Origin: a virus
IMG/VR virus record: IMGVR_UViG_3300009154_002711
Coordinates: 91,515-155,514 of that record
Direction: 5' to 3' (one strand)
Length of the DNA stretch: 64,000 nt
The notes under the pieces were generated by a model. That model worked only from the letters and a program-made list of their open reading frames with translations, was not told the DNA's origin and ran no database searches. This document shows, in pieces, positions 1-8,186 of the stretch. The stretch's first letter is position 1. Every line of letters begins with the position of its first letter. The translations under genes were made by a program, and so were the position numbers.

Positions 1-550
1 TAAATGCATTAGTGCCGGCCTCCATAAACAAGCTCAAACCTTCTCCTAAAGTTTGTCTATAAGATTGAACTTCAGCAGTTTCTTGGAATTGATAAGCATC
101 CGCAGCTTCAATATTAGCTTCCAAATCTAAGAATGCCGTTTCAGAGGCGGAGCTACCAGCTCTATCAACATGATATTGTCTAGCAGCTTGACTAATAGCA
201 GTAGCTAAATCCTTATTACTACTCATTGCAGTAAGTCTGAACTTTCTAATAGTACTACCATCAGGAGCTAATTCGCTTTGCACAACTAAGCGATTATCTA
301 CAAAGTAATTATCTTGCCCAAATGGAGACGCACCTCTACGATAATAATAGGGGTTACTATCCCCGGACATATCAGTACCAGGAGACTGGAACATCTTATC
401 TCTAAAGACGCGTCTATTAGCATTTCTAGTATCATAGACCCCAGCAATACCTTTATCAATAAGCGCAGCAACATTATCATCAGAGGTAATGGCATAACCG
501 CCCTGATAATACTGTCCTGTTATTTTATTCAAGAAACTATTATTGCGCAT
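1..550 (-). CDS. Unidentified protein, 3' part beyond the window
   Basis: A minus-strand reading frame opens with ATG at 550 and stays open for 183 codons to the left edge, so the C-terminus lies outside the window. The protein starts MRNNSFLNKITGQYYQGGYA and is rich in Tyr, Asn, Gln and Arg, with no signal peptide or membrane segment. I do not recognise a family. It is divergent from the chaperone/portal operon that begins at 667. A TATAGTATA box read on this strand lies 20 bases before the start codon, and no clear Shine-Dalgarno is seen. Since everything else here is virion structure, a structural or assembly role is possible but is only inference. Confidence 0.75.
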   Translation of the reverse strand, partial: MRNNSFLNKITGQYYQGGYAITSDDNVAALIDKGIAGVYDTRNANRRVFRDKMFQSPGTDMSGDSNPYYYRRGASPFGQDNYFVDNRLVVQSELAPDGSTIRKFRLTAMSSNKDLATAISQAARQYHVDRAGSSASETAFLDLEANIEAADAYQFQETAEVQSYRQTLGEGLSLFMEAGTNAF

Positions 551-570
551 ATAGTTAACTAACAACTTAC

Positions 571-579
571 TATACTATA
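571..579 (-). promoter_or_regulatory. TATA-box promoter candidate (divergent gap 551-666)
   Basis: TATACTATA on the plus strand, TATAGTATA read toward the minus-strand gene, ends 20 bases before that gene's ATG. The same type and spacing recurs before other first-of-operon genes. The gap also holds GCAAAAGTATGGTA just to the right; a close variant, GGCAAAAGTATGTTA, lies in the divergent gap at about 50314-50328. Function is inferred from position only. Confidence 0.35.
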
Positions 580-666
580 TAGCAAAAGTATGGTAATATC
601 TAAGGATGCGCAGATTACACAAGGCGCAGGTACTAAAATAAAACTAGTTTACAACGGACACACAAA

Positions 667-1086
667 ATGAGAAAGGATAAGTTTTACAAGATCACGCTAC
701 CAACCGGGTTAGTAATTGAATTCAGAGAACCATTATTCAAAGAAGTAGAAACATTAAAGCATCAGTGGAAGAGCAAATTAGCAGCTAAGCAAATTGTATT
801 AACCGATTTAGTTCCGGCCGCATGCATTGAAACTATTAATGGACAAGCTCCAGAAGAGCCAGATCCTATTGCATTACTAAGCACAATGGTATACAGAGAT
901 GTATGTGCTTACACTAACTTCTTCAATGGAATGTGTATGCCTCCTGACTTGGCCAAACAGATTGAGGAAGCAGATTACAATAGTTTTTTCGAGACGGGGG
1001 AGATCAACTTCCAGACCAAGAACAACTTCGAGACTTCCGATGGCAAAGAGACCGTAGTCGTCAAGAAAACCGCCCAGAAACCTTAA
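667..1086 (+). CDS. Tail/baseplate assembly chaperone-like protein (pre-frameshift product)
   Basis: A 139-residue protein beginning MRKDKFYKITLPTGLVIEF. The pattern of a short basic start, an LPTGxxIxFREPxFKE strand-turn and a helix around residues 25-45 resembles T4 gp26-type baseplate hub assembly proteins and, more generally, the first partner of phage tail assembly chaperone pairs; this match is from memory and moderate. The last 32 residues, after the TTTTTTC slip site at 984-990, are hydrophilic and dispensable-looking, as expected for an unshifted terminator tail. It is the first plus-strand gene of the head operon. In many phages such a pair sits next to the tape-measure gene, so the location before portal is unusual. 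Confidence 0.6.
   Translation: MRKDKFYKITLPTGLVIEFREPLFKEVETLKHQWKSKLAAKQIVLTDLVPAACIETINGQAPEEPDPIALLSTMVYRDVCAYTNFFNGMCMPPDLAKQIEEADYNSFFETGEINFQTKNNFETSDGKETVVVKKTAQKP
984..990 (+). other. Programmed -1 ribosomal frameshift site
   Basis: The heptamer TTTTTTC is in exact X XXY YYZ phase with the 667 frame (..AGT TTT TTC GAG..). A one-base backward slip leads into a frame that is open without interruption from 990 to the stop at 1581-1583. The dual-coded overlap 990-1086 is visibly richer in G+C than its surroundings, which fits constraint in two frames. Slippery pairs of this type are well known in phage tail chaperone genes. Confidence 0.7.
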
Positions 1087-1583
1087 GTAAATATCGGCAT
1101 AATCGTATAACCACTTGGGAAAAGAGAGTATTTCCTACACCTGTACAGTTTGCTCATCTTTCCCCAATTGGCCCAATATTCCCGGAAGTAACTATATTAG
1201 ATGGAATCTTCTACTTTGTATATAGTCACTTCTTATATAGACGAACTACAAAGTTTCGAGATAACAAGTACGATTTAACCAGGGCAATACAAGAAAGATT
1301 AATTGATGACTATATAAATAGTTATGAGTTGCGAGATCTATATGAAATAAGTAAAGGTTGGGGAATGCCTGCTTTTGCTGAGCCATTAACTGAGTTATCA
1401 TATTTCTTAGTAGCCGCATTAAACTCAATACATTTAGAATATGTAGCAAAACTAAATAGACAGAAACAGGAAGAAGAACAAAAAATATTTAAGAAGTTTG
1501 AAGAAGTTAATAAACCTGCACCTCAAGGTCCACCAAGAGTTGAGAGTGCATTAACCAAAGTACATGTACGAGGATTAAGTTAA
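990..1583 (+). CDS. Frameshift extension of the assembly chaperone (GT-type fusion)
   Basis: This frame has no ATG near its beginning. The first plausible independent start is a TTG at 1329, which would cut away a well-structured stretch. The frame is open from the slip site at 984-990 to the TAA at 1581-1583. Joined to residues 1-108 of the 667 gene it gives a protein of about 305 residues. The extension contains an aromatic segment near 1195-1240 (GIFYFVYSHFLYRR), a helical part, and a charged KQEEEQKIFKKFEE stretch near the end. The portal gene's ATG follows the stop directly. By analogy with lambda G/GT-type chaperones, the rare fusion would guide tail or hub assembly; which one is not visible. 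Confidence 0.65.
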   Translation, partial: RDGGDQLPDQEQLRDFRWQRDRSRQENRPETLSKYRHNRITTWEKRVFPTPVQFAHLSPIGPIFPEVTILDGIFYFVYSHFLYRRTTKFRDNKYDLTRAIQERLIDDYINSYELRDLYEISKGWGMPAFAEPLTELSYFLVAALNSIHLEYVAKLNRQKQEEEQKIFKKFEEVNKPAPQGPPRVESALTKVHVRGLS

Positions 1584-3086
1584 ATGGCACAAAGAGGAAG
1601 GCCTAAAGGCAGTACCGTTAGAAATAATAACTCATCAGAGTTTGATTTTAGCGCAATGAATAAGCCAGTCTCTGGGGCAAAACAAGTAGGTACAAATCTA
1701 AATCCATTTAATGCAAGTCTAGTCCAAAGTTATTATAGATTACCTACGAATGCAATTCAGAGTTATATATACGCAGCAACAGTAGAACCTACTATTCACG
1801 GAGCATTAGAATTAATCATCCGTAGTTTAGTAGGTGCTATTGGTAGTTATGAACACCCCAATAAAGAAATACAAGATTTTGTTAGACAGAACTTATTAGA
1901 ATTAGATGAAAGTTTAAGTAATATCTTTTATAACTTAACCTATAATAATTTAACTGCGGGATATGCAGTAGGTGAGAATATTTGGGCTTTAAAGAATGAG
2001 CAATGGTGGTTAAAGAATGTAGCTTGTTATCACCCTGCATCAATATTCTTCAGTGTTAACCACAGAGGAATTCTAACAGAAGGTGAAGCCAGTTTATTCG
2101 GCCCCTATACTACTGGAGTTTGGCAGCATCAATTCATGGGTACACCAATGAGACTACCCAGAAATAAACTAATAATCACCGCTCACAAGAAAAGAGATAA
2201 TAATTATTATGGGGAGTCAGCTATCAAACCCATATATAATCATTACTTAGCTAAAGGTCAAGTACTGCCCATGCAGTTAGTAGCATTAGATAGATATGGT
2301 AGTCCATTAATCCATGCTAATGTACCTGCAATGCCTACAACCAGAATGTTAGAAGATCCAATTACTAAAGAGATTCGTCCTATGAGTATGGCAGAAGATC
2401 TAACAGAGAAAGTTAGCAATCTACAAACCGGTAGTACTATTGTTACAGAGCAGCCGCCAGGAGCTAACATTCAACCAATCAAGATTGAAGCTATTACAAC
2501 CAGTAATAACTTTGGTAAGTCTTTTGATAATGCTACCCAACAATACAATAGAGAAATCTATAGAGGCTTATTAGTTCCGCAGTTATTATTAGAAACCCAA
2601 ACCGGAGTAATCGGACAAGGCGGGGCACCAATACACTTTGAAGTATTCAAGATTATGTTACAGAGTTTATATGAAGAAGTAATGGGGCCATTTCTAAGAG
2701 AGACTATTGGATCATTAGTATGGTATAACTTTAATGAGCGTAATCCGGGTAGCTTTCCTTTTATGCACAAAGATATTGCTACACAAGAACGCATTGCAGC
2801 ATTACTAAAACAAGCTGTAGTGGATGGATTCCTAGACTACAATAATATTCAAGATCTAGATTATGGCAGAAGACTATTAGGATTACCACAATCTAATACG
2901 GATGAATTAGCCTCACATGCTAAACAGGTAAGAGATAGAACTAGTAGCAAGCCTGAAGAAATTAAAACAGCAGGACAAGTCTTGAAGCAAGGATTAGCTG
3001 CACAAGACTTTACACCAGAACAGATACAAGCAATCTATCATTGGTTAGAAGAAGCATTAGATTTAAATAAGGAAGAAGAAGAATGA
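1584..3086 (+). CDS. Portal protein (DUF935/Mu gp29-like)
   Basis: This 500-residue protein would form the dodecameric ring at the capsid vertex through which DNA is packaged and to which the tail connects. The segment around residues 50-130, with YRLPTNAIQSYIYAATVEP and GYAVGENIW, is typical of DUF935-type portal proteins. The later GGAPIHFEVFK and VMGPFLRETIGSLVWYNF segments fit the clip/stem and wing regions. The basic start MAQRGRPKGS may bind DNA. Its position upstream of head accessory genes, protease/scaffold and major capsid protein is the classical order. The start codon immediately follows the upstream stop, implying translational coupling. The 3' end overlaps the next gene by four bases (ATGA). 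Confidence 0.85.
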   Translation: MAQRGRPKGSTVRNNNSSEFDFSAMNKPVSGAKQVGTNLNPFNASLVQSYYRLPTNAIQSYIYAATVEPTIHGALELIIRSLVGAIGSYEHPNKEIQDFVRQNLLELDESLSNIFYNLTYNNLTAGYAVGENIWALKNEQWWLKNVACYHPASIFFSVNHRGILTEGEASLFGPYTTGVWQHQFMGTPMRLPRNKLIITAHKKRDNNYYGESAIKPIYNHYLAKGQVLPMQLVALDRYGSPLIHANVPAMPTTRMLEDPITKEIRPMSMAEDLTEKVSNLQTGSTIVTEQPPGANIQPIKIEAITTSNNFGKSFDNATQQYNREIYRGLLVPQLLLETQTGVIGQGGAPIHFEVFKIMLQSLYEEVMGPFLRETIGSLVWYNFNERNPGSFPFMHKDIATQERIAALLKQAVVDGFLDYNNIQDLDYGRRLLGLPQSNTDELASHAKQVRDRTSSKPEEIKTAGQVLKQGLAAQDFTPEQIQAIYHWLEEALDLNKEEEE

Positions 3087-3364
3087 TAAAAGAATATAAA
3101 GAGTTTCTACAAAAAGCAATGAATTCAAATACTTTAATAGGTCTAGATACTGTGGAATATCCTGGGTTAAGATTAATGAATATCTTAACTTTAGGTAGAG
3201 AAACCTTTGTAGCAAATGTTATCTGTGCAAAAGACTTAAAGACTTATTTATATAGAGTAATGTTACCTTATACAGCTATTCAAAGTGTAATATATTATCC
3301 TGCAACTTGGGAAAGTTTATTTGGGGATGATGATTTAGAATCAGAAATTGAATACGAGGATTAA
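3083..3364 (+). CDS. Small protein of the portal operon, unidentified
   Basis: A 93-residue acidic protein coupled to the portal gene by an ATGA overlap. Its middle forms alternating hydrophobic strands (TFVANVICA, TYLYRVMLPY) that suggest a small beta domain, and it ends in a strongly acidic tail (GDDDLESEIEYED). No family is recognised. The next gene starts on the base after its stop. A head-completion or portal-associated role is conceivable from context only. Confidence 0.6.
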   Translation: MIKEYKEFLQKAMNSNTLIGLDTVEYPGLRLMNILTLGRETFVANVICAKDLKTYLYRVMLPYTAIQSVIYYPATWESLFGDDDLESEIEYED

Positions 3365-4309
3365 GTGAATATCATTGATGAAACCACAGCAATAGAACTT
3401 ATTAAAAATATCCAATTACTTTCTAACACAGAGCAATTAGATATTATTAATAAGTTCTATTATCGTTTAAGTAATCATATGAATCCTACAGAAGATATTA
3501 TTGCAGCAACAGCAGTATTAGCTAACTACTTAAGAACTAAGAATAATAAATTAGATATCTTTACAAACTATCTGGCAAAGAGGCAAAAAGTTCTCTTTAT
3601 ATGCACCTCTACAAGGTATGAAAAACACAGCGGGGATATTCCCAAGAGTACTGAACTTGCATATATTGTGCAACGTAAACTTGGACAAGACAAGGTGACT
3701 GTGATGGATGCATATAAGCTGAACATTTATGTCTGCGAAGGTAATGTGTCAGCAAGGGAAGGAAACAATTGTGGTGTAAAAGAAGCCAAGCTTATAGATA
3801 GCACAAAGAATCCCACAGGCTATCATAGGTGTTGGGCTTCTATAAATAATCCCACAGATGAATTATGGAAGATCAGTAAAGCTATATTTGAAAGTGATGT
3901 TATAGTATTCTGTTTATCAAATCGCTGGGGTAGTGGTTGTGCAATATATCAAAAGATTAAAGAGAGATTAAACTGGATTATTAATAGAGTAGACACCTTA
4001 AAAGAAACTCCGATAATAATTAATAAAGACTTAGGATTAATAATCACAGGACATAACTGGGGCACAGAAGAGTTACTTCTTAAAGAACAACAAGTGTGGA
4101 ATATGTTTGGATTTAATACCCCTAATGAGCTACAGATTAGTTATCAATTTAGTAATGATATTACTACAACAACTCCAGAAAGTTATTCAGAAACATATAA
4201 GAAGTTTGAACAAGTCTTTAATGTTAATTTAATAACAAATGATTATTTAGCAAGAATTATAATAAATCCATACACAGGATTAAAACAAGATGGAGCCGAT
4301 TTAAAATGA
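3365..4309 (+). CDS. Flavodoxin-fold NAD(P)H:FMN reductase-like protein
   Basis: 314 residues, GTG start directly after the previous stop. Residues 1-75 are a helical extension. From about residue 76 a Rossmann-like flavodoxin fold is visible: strand KVLFICTS followed by a TRYEKHSGDIPKST loop in the FMN phosphate position, strand KVTVMDA, then a Cys-containing NCGVKEA and HRCWASINNPTDELWKISKAI helix, strand DVIVFCLSNRWGSG, and helix YQKIKERLNWI. The order matches NADPH-dependent FMN reductase/flavodoxin-like proteins, which move electrons from NAD(P)H to flavin. The second half contains another strand (LGLIITGHNWG) typical of the same fold. Such an enzyme between portal and protease genes is unexpected. 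It could be a virion component or an auxiliary metabolic gene; activity is not shown. Confidence 0.7.
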   Translation: MNIIDETTAIELIKNIQLLSNTEQLDIINKFYYRLSNHMNPTEDIIAATAVLANYLRTKNNKLDIFTNYLAKRQKVLFICTSTRYEKHSGDIPKSTELAYIVQRKLGQDKVTVMDAYKLNIYVCEGNVSAREGNNCGVKEAKLIDSTKNPTGYHRCWASINNPTDELWKISKAIFESDVIVFCLSNRWGSGCAIYQKIKERLNWIINRVDTLKETPIIINKDLGLIITGHNWGTEELLLKEQQVWNMFGFNTPNELQISYQFSNDITTTTPESYSETYKKFEQVFNVNLITNDYLARIIINPYTGLKQDGADLK

Positions 4310-4500
4310 TAACAAGAAAAGGATTAAATGTCCAAGCAAGAAAGAATACAAATAATAAATATCAAGCTTATTTATATTGGGAGAACAGGCCTATTAGTAT
4401 TAAAGCTTTAAGTGAAGAAGAATTTGAAACCGAAGCAGATGTATTAATAAACTTTAAAGATAAGATAAAAGATATTAAACTTAAACATAGGGATTTATAA
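4306..4500 (+). CDS. Small basic protein, unidentified
   Basis: A 64-residue, Lys-rich protein overlapping the flavodoxin-like gene by four bases (ATGA) and the next gene by one base. It has short strands (YQAYLYWENRPISIKAL) and a charged C-terminal helix. No family is recognised. The tight overlaps on both sides support that it is translated. Confidence 0.55.
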   Translation: MITRKGLNVQARKNTNNKYQAYLYWENRPISIKALSEEEFETEADVLINFKDKIKDIKLKHRDL

Positions 4501-5942
4501 TGAACAGTTTTGAATGGAATGGCTTAACTATAGTTATTGAATATAACGAAGGGGATATTCGCTTTGGCCGATATTGGTCTTGTAAGTATGGTTATATAGA
4601 AGACTACTTAGGAGAAGATGGTGTAGAGTTAGATTGTTATGTTGGAGATAACTTAGATAGCCCCAATCTATTTTTACTACAGCAAGTACGCTTAGATGGT
4701 ACTCCGGATGAATCTAAAGTAATGATTGGATTTAATGATATTGATGAGGCTAAACAAGCTTATATTAGATGCATGCCTGTAAGATTCTTTGGGGGCATTA
4801 AACCAATTAGTTTTGATAGCCTTGAATATTTTCAGAACAAGATCTATACAACTACTCAACCGGTAAGATTTATTATTGATTATACTGTTCCTAATACTAT
4901 AGAAGGAATTGATGCATATTTTGCAGATCCATTCTGTAAGGAATTAACCCAAGCACAGATCGCAGCTATTGCGGATAGCCCTGCAATGTATGAATGTTAT
5001 TCTAATACTGTCTTTATAGATAAAGCTATCCATGCTAAAGCTGTAGCTAAAGCTAAGAATAAGTTTGATGTATGGCCTAGTGCATATGGCAGTTTATACA
5101 TGACCAAATTATACAAAAGTATGGGAGGAAGATTCCGTGCGGAGAAGAACTCAACTAATGCTTTAAGTAATACTACTATTAGTTGGTCTAGTGGTTGGCA
5201 AGTATTAAGTAATAAAGGAGAAGTCTTAGAAGTAAAAGACAATACTACTAGACCTAAATGTTTATCTTATGATACCTGGAAAGCATCTATTTCTCCGGAG
5301 ATCCTAAGTGCTTATACTACAAAGTATGAAGTTCAAAGTAATACCGTAGAGTTAAAAACCCGTGCTGAAAAATACTCATCTTTATCAGAAGAATTATTAA
5401 GTATGTTTAATTTAAGTGATGGTGAAGATGACGATGCAGATTTACTTGAAGATTATATCCATCACAACTGCACAGATTATACATATGATCAATTAGCAGA
5501 GATGCAAGATGAAGATCATATTCTTAATACTTTAATGGAATTATACGGTACAGAATATAATGATAGTGAAATAGAAGGGCTGGAAGAAGAGTTATCTGCG
5601 AATTATTATATTCCTAGTAAGTACAAAGATAAAGAAAGTGGAGGACTAACCAATAAAGGCATCTCGTATTCCAATAGGAAGTTTGGCACCAAGTTAAAAG
5701 CAGGAGTGCAACACAAACCCCGAAGTCCTGAAGAGTTTCGTCGTCAAGGATTATTCTTAACTAGAATGTATGGTCCTAATTCACATGGCCCTTTAACCAA
5801 TGCAGATGGTACTCCAACCCGCCGAGCATTACAGGCAAAGAAGTGGAATAGTAAGATTCCTAAAACGGCCGATGATGTTAGGGTATTATATAAAAAAGGC
5901 AAACGGTTATTAGAAACTTATAGTAGATTAAAGGATAAATAA
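4500..5942 (+). CDS. Head-module protein with pyrophosphatase-like N-domain and DUF6321-like C-domain
   Basis: 480 residues. Residues 1-115 (EWNGLTIVIEYNEGDIRFG, YGYIEDYLGEDGVELDCYVG, DESKVMIGF, FFGGIKPI) match the inorganic-pyrophosphatase-like domain that recurs in phage portal and head proteins; whether it hydrolyses pyrophosphate is unknown. The middle, about 130-400, is not recognised and includes an acidic stretch (DGEDDDADLLEDYIHH). Residues about 405-480 (SPEEFRRQGLFLTRMYG, GPLTNADGTPTRRALQAKKW) look like DUF6321, also found in phage head modules. It lies between portal and protease genes and its stop overlaps the next start (TAATG). It is probably an internal head or portal accessory protein. 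Confidence 0.65.
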   Translation: MNSFEWNGLTIVIEYNEGDIRFGRYWSCKYGYIEDYLGEDGVELDCYVGDNLDSPNLFLLQQVRLDGTPDESKVMIGFNDIDEAKQAYIRCMPVRFFGGIKPISFDSLEYFQNKIYTTTQPVRFIIDYTVPNTIEGIDAYFADPFCKELTQAQIAAIADSPAMYECYSNTVFIDKAIHAKAVAKAKNKFDVWPSAYGSLYMTKLYKSMGGRFRAEKNSTNALSNTTISWSSGWQVLSNKGEVLEVKDNTTRPKCLSYDTWKASISPEILSAYTTKYEVQSNTVELKTRAEKYSSLSEELLSMFNLSDGEDDDADLLEDYIHHNCTDYTYDQLAEMQDEDHILNTLMELYGTEYNDSEIEGLEEELSANYYIPSKYKDKESGGLTNKGISYSNRKFGTKLKAGVQHKPRSPEEFRRQGLFLTRMYGPNSHGPLTNADGTPTRRALQAKKWNSKIPKTADDVRVLYKKGKRLLETYSRLKDK

Positions 5943-6856
5943 TGCATACCGGAACAACTGTTGCAGTAGAAGAAGCTCCAGATTCTATAGCACCTGGACA
6001 AGATAGTGAGGATTGTCTAAGCACAAACTATAAGAAAGTATTTAATAATGATCAGTTATCAAAACTTTCAGATAAAGTAACTGAGGCATTAACTATTCAC
6101 ATGGGATTAAAAGAGATCTTAACTAATACTGAAAAGTTAAGTGAAGAATATAGTAATTACTTAGCAAAGACTTTAACATTAACTAATCAGCTATTAAGCT
6201 TAGGTATTAATCAAGATTTAAGCCAGCTAAGTAGCTTAGGTAAAAGTAATCCAAAGAATCAATTTAATTTTATAGCAACTAGTTTACAAGCAGTAAGTAC
6301 AGAATTGCAGGAATCACTTAGTATTAATGTTCCTGGTAGTGTTTATACAATGACCTTAGATAATCCGCTACCAGATCAAACTCCTTTAGACAATGAACCG
6401 GCTAAGCCACAAGAAGATGCATTATTCAAAGTGCAAGAAGAGATGGATTCTAAACAAAATGGTTACGATAAGACTGGCTTAAAGAGTTTATATACCGGGC
6501 AACAATTCTATAGTAATTTAGTGGATGCGGCTGATTATAATTGTGGATTTGACGAATGCCCATTATTTAGTTATAGTATGGATGTACTCGGGGTACCAGA
6601 AGATGAGGTAGATTTAAGTACATTCGTATTAAGTAAACTAGATGGTAGTGCTAGAAAAGCTTTAGCTGCCAGTGAATTTGGATTACCCAAAGAGCGTAGG
6701 TTTCCTTTAAATGATAAAGCCCATGTATTAGCAGCCTTACGCATGTTTAAGTTAGGTAAGAATCTAAGTGATGCACAAAAGAGCAGTCTAAAAGCTAAGA
6801 TACATGCTAAAGCTAAAGAGTATGGAATTGAAGTAGCAAGCGCAGAAAAACCCTAG
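5942..6856 (+). CDS. Head-module protein with DUF6582-like C-terminal domain
   Basis: 304 residues. The N-terminal two thirds are helical and polar, with heptad-like leucines around residues 35-120 consistent with a coiled coil. The C-terminal 75 residues (ARKALAASEFGLPKERRFPL, NDKAHVLAALRMFKLG) match the DUF6582 pattern, a DNA- or capsid-associated motif often attached to phage prohead proteins. It is coupled to the upstream gene by a one-base overlap. It ends a translational block, because a short gap with a promoter-like box follows before the protease gene. Confidence 0.6.
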   Translation: MHTGTTVAVEEAPDSIAPGQDSEDCLSTNYKKVFNNDQLSKLSDKVTEALTIHMGLKEILTNTEKLSEEYSNYLAKTLTLTNQLLSLGINQDLSQLSSLGKSNPKNQFNFIATSLQAVSTELQESLSINVPGSVYTMTLDNPLPDQTPLDNEPAKPQEDALFKVQEEMDSKQNGYDKTGLKSLYTGQQFYSNLVDAADYNCGFDECPLFSYSMDVLGVPEDEVDLSTFVLSKLDGSARKALAASEFGLPKERRFPLNDKAHVLAALRMFKLGKNLSDAQKSSLKAKIHAKAKEYGIEVASAEKP

Positions 6857-6865
6857 CAATTAGTA

Positions 6866-6874
6866 TATAGTATA
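6866..6874 (+). promoter_or_regulatory. TATA-box promoter candidate before protease/capsid genes
   Basis: TATAGTATA lies 20 bases before the ATG of the protease/scaffold gene in a 38-base gap. A promoter here would let protease, scaffold and capsid genes be transcribed more strongly than the portal block. No convincing -35 element is visible, so a phage-specific late promoter is more likely than a plain sigma-70 one. Confidence 0.4.
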
Positions 6875-6894
6875 AAGAAGTTAGAGAAATAGTA

Positions 6895-8184
6895 ATGGCA
6901 GACAAACTACCAGATTTGAAAATCCCAGTTGCCAGATTAGGTACATGGCACCACCCCCGTTATGGCAGAGTTTCCTTCCGCCAATCCGACTTCAATGACA
7001 TGAAAAGGAACTTTACTAATAGTGAGGCGGGGTTTAAACCTTATTTAACTTATGGACATGTACAAGGTGCTCAGGAACATTTAGAGAAGTATCCACCTAC
7101 AATAGATGGATCTATTTCTAGAGGCACTTTAAAAGAATTACTACAAGAAGGGGATGTATTATATGGAATCTTTATTCCAACAAATCAAACAATTGTTGAT
7201 CAGATTAAAGAGTCTGGATACAGACATGCTTCTGGGGAATTTACAAGAGGTGCTATGTCCAAGAACAGTGGTCAGAATATTGGTACATTATTAACAGCAG
7301 TCGCATTAACCAACGCACCATACTTACCAAACTTACCTTTAGCAACAACGCTAAGCATAAGCACAGATTACCCCAAGGATTTTATGCTAAGTTCTTATAC
7401 AGATGAAGAAGTTCTAACCTATGGAGCTTCTGTTTTAGAAGAACTGTCAATGTTATTAAGCAGTAGTCAAATAAACGAGGACAAAATGGATTTAAACGCA
7501 GTAAGAGTAGTCGAAGGCCACGAACAATTAGATGGAGTTATTAAGCCTCCAACACTAGACGGCCCTAACGTTCCTAAATATCCACCAAACGCAGACATGG
7601 CCCCAGTAGATTATCCAATCCTTCCTACTCAAGTACAGCAAGAAAATGTTACTACTTTGAGTGCGAATCCATTTGCTGCCAAGCCTGCTGATGAAAAAGC
7701 TAAGGATAAAGATATGGAAGACAAACTTGAGAAAATGTCTGCAGCAATCGCAACATTAAGTAGTACTGTAGCTACATTATCTCAAGCCAACGCTAATTTA
7801 CAGACCCAGTTAAGTAATACTCAGCAAGAAGCCTCAAGATTCACTCAGTATGAAAGAGAAGCTAATAGAGCAGCAATCAAATCTCAATTGTTATCTGAAG
7901 GTATTCCTTTAGGAATGGTTGAACAAGTATTTAGACTTGCTACCAGTTCATCTTCAAATACTATTAAGTTATCTAATGGTGCCGACAGTGACTTATTTGC
8001 TTGGGGTGTTGACTTGTTAAGATCTATTCCTTCTACCATGAGAGTAAATCCTAGCCAAGTTGGTCAGCAATTAAGTAGTAATGCCGTAGCTCAAGGTCAA
8101 GAAAACATCTTCGCAAAAGTGGTTAGTCCTGAGCATGCTGAAGCATTACGTAAAGTAAAGATTAATTATAACGGAGTATACTAA
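6895..8184 (+). CDS. Capsid maturation protease fused to scaffold (Mu gpI-like)
   Basis: 429 residues. The N-terminal part (IPVARLGTWHHPRYGRVSF, then SGYRHASGEFTRGA and LTAVALTNAPYLPNLPLAT near residues 110-155) follows the Mu gpI serine protease family, which cleaves scaffold and coat protein during prohead maturation. From about residue 198 on the protein is scaffold-like: a proline-rich linker, then a coiled coil at about 280-325 (DKLEKMSAAIATLSSTVATL), then a C-terminal domain ending in INYNGVY that would contact the coat protein. Its stop lies two bases before the capsid start. An in-frame internal start with its own ribosome binding site (see 7486) probably yields free scaffold. Confidence 0.85.
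   Translation: MADKLPDLKIPVARLGTWHHPRYGRVSFRQSDFNDMKRNFTNSEAGFKPYLTYGHVQGAQEHLEKYPPTIDGSISRGTLKELLQEGDVLYGIFIPTNQTIVDQIKESGYRHASGEFTRGAMSKNSGQNIGTLLTAVALTNAPYLPNLPLATTLSISTDYPKDFMLSSYTDEEVLTYGASVLEELSMLLSSSQINEDKMDLNAVRVVEGHEQLDGVIKPPTLDGPNVPKYPPNADMAPVDYPILPTQVQQENVTTLSANPFAAKPADEKAKDKDMEDKLEKMSAAIATLSSTVATLSQANANLQTQLSNTQQEASRFTQYEREANRAAIKSQLLSEGIPLGMVEQVFRLATSSSSNTIKLSNGADSDLFAWGVDLLRSIPSTMRVNPSQVGQQLSSNAVAQGQENIFAKVVSPEHAEALRKVKINYNGVY
7486..8184 (+). CDS. Nested scaffold protein (internal start in protease gene)
   Basis: In-frame ATG at codon 198 of the protease gene, preceded by AACGAGG with GAGG at 7477-7480 and a five-base spacer. This is one of the better ribosome binding sites of the head module and lies inside a coding region at the protease/scaffold domain boundary. 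The 232-residue product (start MDLNAVRVVEGHEQ) would be scaffold without protease, in the manner of Mu gpI/gpZ and lambda C/Nu3. It would allow scaffold to be made in large excess over protease. Confidence 0.65.
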   Translation: MDLNAVRVVEGHEQLDGVIKPPTLDGPNVPKYPPNADMAPVDYPILPTQVQQENVTTLSANPFAAKPADEKAKDKDMEDKLEKMSAAIATLSSTVATLSQANANLQTQLSNTQQEASRFTQYEREANRAAIKSQLLSEGIPLGMVEQVFRLATSSSSNTIKLSNGADSDLFAWGVDLLRSIPSTMRVNPSQVGQQLSSNAVAQGQENIFAKVVSPEHAEALRKVKINYNGVY

Positions 8185-8186
8185 CA

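Noticed and set aside
298-562. Two short overlapping frames, one on each strand (298-495 minus, 314-562 plus)
   Set aside because: They are alternative frames of the long minus-strand gene that opens at 550 and runs off the left edge.
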